From the NCBI GenBank assembly GCA_041398225.1, contig JAWKVD010000021.1:1-61289 (forward strand): 61,289 nucleotides of DNA, in the 5' to 3' direction. Shown one piece after another: positions 60,148 through 61,289 of this stretch. The notes under the pieces are model-generated. The model did not search any database and was not told the origin of the DNA. It saw only the letters and a list, made by a program, of their open reading frames with translations. This stretch comes from JAWKVD01 sp041398225 (GTDB taxonomy: Bacteria > Pseudomonadota > Alphaproteobacteria > Caulobacterales > Hyphomonadaceae). A program made the position numbers and the translations under genes. The stretch's first letter is position 1; each line of letters opens with the position of its first letter.

Positions 60148-61008
60148 CTAGACGTAGTCCAGCCCGACATCGAGATTGCGCGCCGAGTGCGTGAGCGCTC
60201 CCGACGAAATATAGTCGACCCCGGTCTCGGCGATCGCGCGAACCGTCTCAAGCGTTACGCCGCCGGAGGCCTCGCTCGCGCAACGTCCGCCGATCAGTTT
60301 CACGGCGGCCCGCAGCGTATCCGTATCCATATTGTCGAGCAGAATGGCGTGCGGGGCGTTCCGAAGCGCTTCTTCCACTTGCGCGAGGGTGTCGGTCTCG
60401 ATCTCGATCGCGCGCAAATGGCCCGCCGCCGCCTTGGCGCGTTCAAGGGCCGGTCCCACGCCGCCCGCGGCCGCGATGTGGTTGTCCTTGATCAGGATGG
60501 CGTCGTCGAGCCCGAAACGATGATTGACCCCGCCGCCCAGACGCACGGCGCGTTTCTCCAGAGCGCGGTGTCCTGGCGTTGTCTTGCGAGTGCAGACAAT
60601 CCGAGCCGAGGTTCCGTCCACGGCCGCTACGAACGCGCGTGTCAGCGTCGCGACGCCGGAAAGCGGCCCGATGAAGTTCAACATCACGCGCTCCGCCGTC
60701 AGGATTGTGCGTGCGGCGCCGTGAATGCGCACCAACTCCGCGCCCTTGTCGAAGGAGGCGCCTTCAGCCGTCAGCACCTCCCAGCGCGCCGAAGCGTCGA
60801 CAAGGTGCAACGCCAGCCGAGCCGGGTCGTACCCCGCCGCAACGCCAGACTCCCGGGCGCGGACCACGGCGGTCATCTGCGTATCCGCCGGAATTACGGC
60901 GTCAGTGGTGATGTCGCCTGCGCGCCCAAGATCTTCGATCAGGGCCAGGCGCACAATCGGTTCGATCACCAGATCGGGCAGCGGAGGAGGAGGCAGGGCG
61001 TCGGTCAT
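60148..61008 (-). CDS. nadC: Nicotinate-nucleotide pyrophosphorylase (carboxylating)
   Basis: A 286-residue quinolinate phosphoribosyltransferase: GDITTDAVIPADTQMTAVV, LNFIGPLSGVATLT, VCTRKTTPGHRALEKRAVR (catalytic Arg and Lys), GGVNHRFGLDDAILIKDNH and ILLDNMDTDTLR. The start overlaps the nadB stop by 4 bp, giving translational coupling. It makes nicotinate mononucleotide from quinolinate and PRPP in de novo NAD synthesis. Confidence 0.96.
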   Translation of the reverse strand: MTDALPPPPLPDLVIEPIVRLALIEDLGRAGDITTDAVIPADTQMTAVVRARESGVAAGYDPARLALHLVDASARWEVLTAEGASFDKGAELVRIHGAARTILTAERVMLNFIGPLSGVATLTRAFVAAVDGTSARIVCTRKTTPGHRALEKRAVRLGGGVNHRFGLDDAILIKDNHIAAAGGVGPALERAKAAAGHLRAIEIETDTLAQVEEALRNAPHAILLDNMDTDTLRAAVKLIGGRCASEASGGVTLETVRAIAETGVDYISSGALTHSARNLDVGLDYV

Positions 61009-61289
61009 GCGGCGGACTCGGCGGTCGAATCTGGAGGTTGATGCGTGATGAGGGGCGAGCCCTCCGCGCCTTGTCGGATGAAGGTGCGGGTTGGTGCAAG
61101 GGTTTCCGGGAAATCGCTGCGATAATGCCCGCCGCGACTCTCCCTGCGCGCAAGCGCCGCTGAAACGATCAGGCGCGAAGCGGTCAGCGCATGGCTTGCG
61201 CCGTCGCGTGCCGTGGCGCCGACGATCCAGTCCAGCGTGCGGTTCAGTCCCGCCGCGTCGCGAACCACGCCGACATCGGCGTGCATATG
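61005..61289 (-). CDS. nadB: L-aspartate oxidase, C-terminal part
   Basis: Only the last 94 codons are in the window; the gene continues beyond its right edge. The segment HADVGVVRDAAGLNRTLDW is the typical start of the NadB C-terminal helical domain, followed by ALTASRLIVSAALARRESRGGHYRSDFP, in which ESRGGHYRSDFP is diagnostic of the fumarate reductase/aspartate oxidase family. It makes iminoaspartate for quinolinate synthesis. The overlap with nadC shows they form one operon. Confidence 0.93.
   Translation of the reverse strand, partial: HMHADVGVVRDAAGLNRTLDWIVGATARDGASHALTASRLIVSAALARRESRGGHYRSDFPETLAPTRTFIRQGAEGSPLITHQPPDSTAESAA

Overview
The window is a G+C-rich chromosomal segment of an alphaproteobacterium, most likely from the Caulobacterales/Maricaulales/Hyphomonadaceae group. 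The reasons are a CcrM-type GANTC methyltransferase, CtrA-like TTAA-N7-TTAA boxes, a CC0125-type lipoprotein, a PA0069-type radical SAM protein, an FNR-like regulator beside a stand-alone receiver protein, a TonB-dependent receptor, and the gene order ispB / DUF2007 / TrmN6-like / glyQ / glyS / ppdK. It is mostly housekeeping genome with several small accessory islands. No tRNA, rRNA, IS element, prophage or CRISPR array was recognised.

Layout. 1-2.7 kb (minus): a lipoprotein M20 peptidase, a cyanophycin-synthetase-like ATP-grasp ligase and the start of a Mur-ligase-family gene, apparently co-transcribed. 2.8-4.5 kb: etfBA with a clear terminator. 4.8-6.5 kb: TerB-like protein, then an ArsR-SRPBCC-DUF1801 operon preceded by two copies of an inverted repeat. 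6.5-9.15 kb: a decayed region with two multiply frameshifted pseudogenes (a methyltransferase and an AraC-type regulator). 9.15-15.1 kb: serine hydrolase, cobalamin adenosyltransferase with a small twin-TM protein, DUF6438 lipoprotein, two tandem lipoprotein-type methyltransferases, and a secreted protein of unknown function. 15.2-18 kb: chorismate-mutase-like protein, hisC, tyrC. 18-22 kb: enoyl-CoA hydratase, amidase, lipoprotein, monooxygenase-like protein, truncated haemoglobin. 22.2-24.8 kb: TonB-dependent receptor plus a ModE-N-only regulator, with a ModE-box-like dyad between them. 24.9-29.3 kb: flavoprotein, methylsuccinyl-CoA dehydrogenase (Mcd), and a paralogue of the secreted unknown. 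29.4-36.7 kb: GST/HxlR, CcrM, radical SAM protein, epoxide-hydrolase-like protein, receiver protein, FNR-like regulator, UDG. 36.8-47 kb: ETF-QO, two TPR lipoproteins, ispE, a phospho-sugar transferase, ispB, DUF2007, TrmN6-like, a small membrane protein. 47-61.3 kb: soluble PAS-PAS chemoreceptor, glyQ, a five-gene insertion, glyS (with a low-GC internal insert), ppdK, SleB-type hydrolase, nadC and the end of nadB.

Functional links. Mcd, EtfAB and ETF-QO together make an electron route from (2S)-methylsuccinyl-CoA to ubiquinone. Mcd implies the ethylmalonyl-CoA pathway, whose mutases need the adenosylcobalamin that the PduO-type enzyme makes. CcrM with GANTC sites in its own leader, and CtrA-like boxes before the chemoreceptor and the cell-wall hydrolase, fit a Caulobacter-style cell cycle. 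The most novel-looking items are the TonB receptor with its ModE-N partner, the ATP-grasp/Mur ligase pair with a secreted peptidase, the paired surface-targeted methyltransferases, the two secreted paralogues of unknown function, and the foreign-looking insert in glyS.
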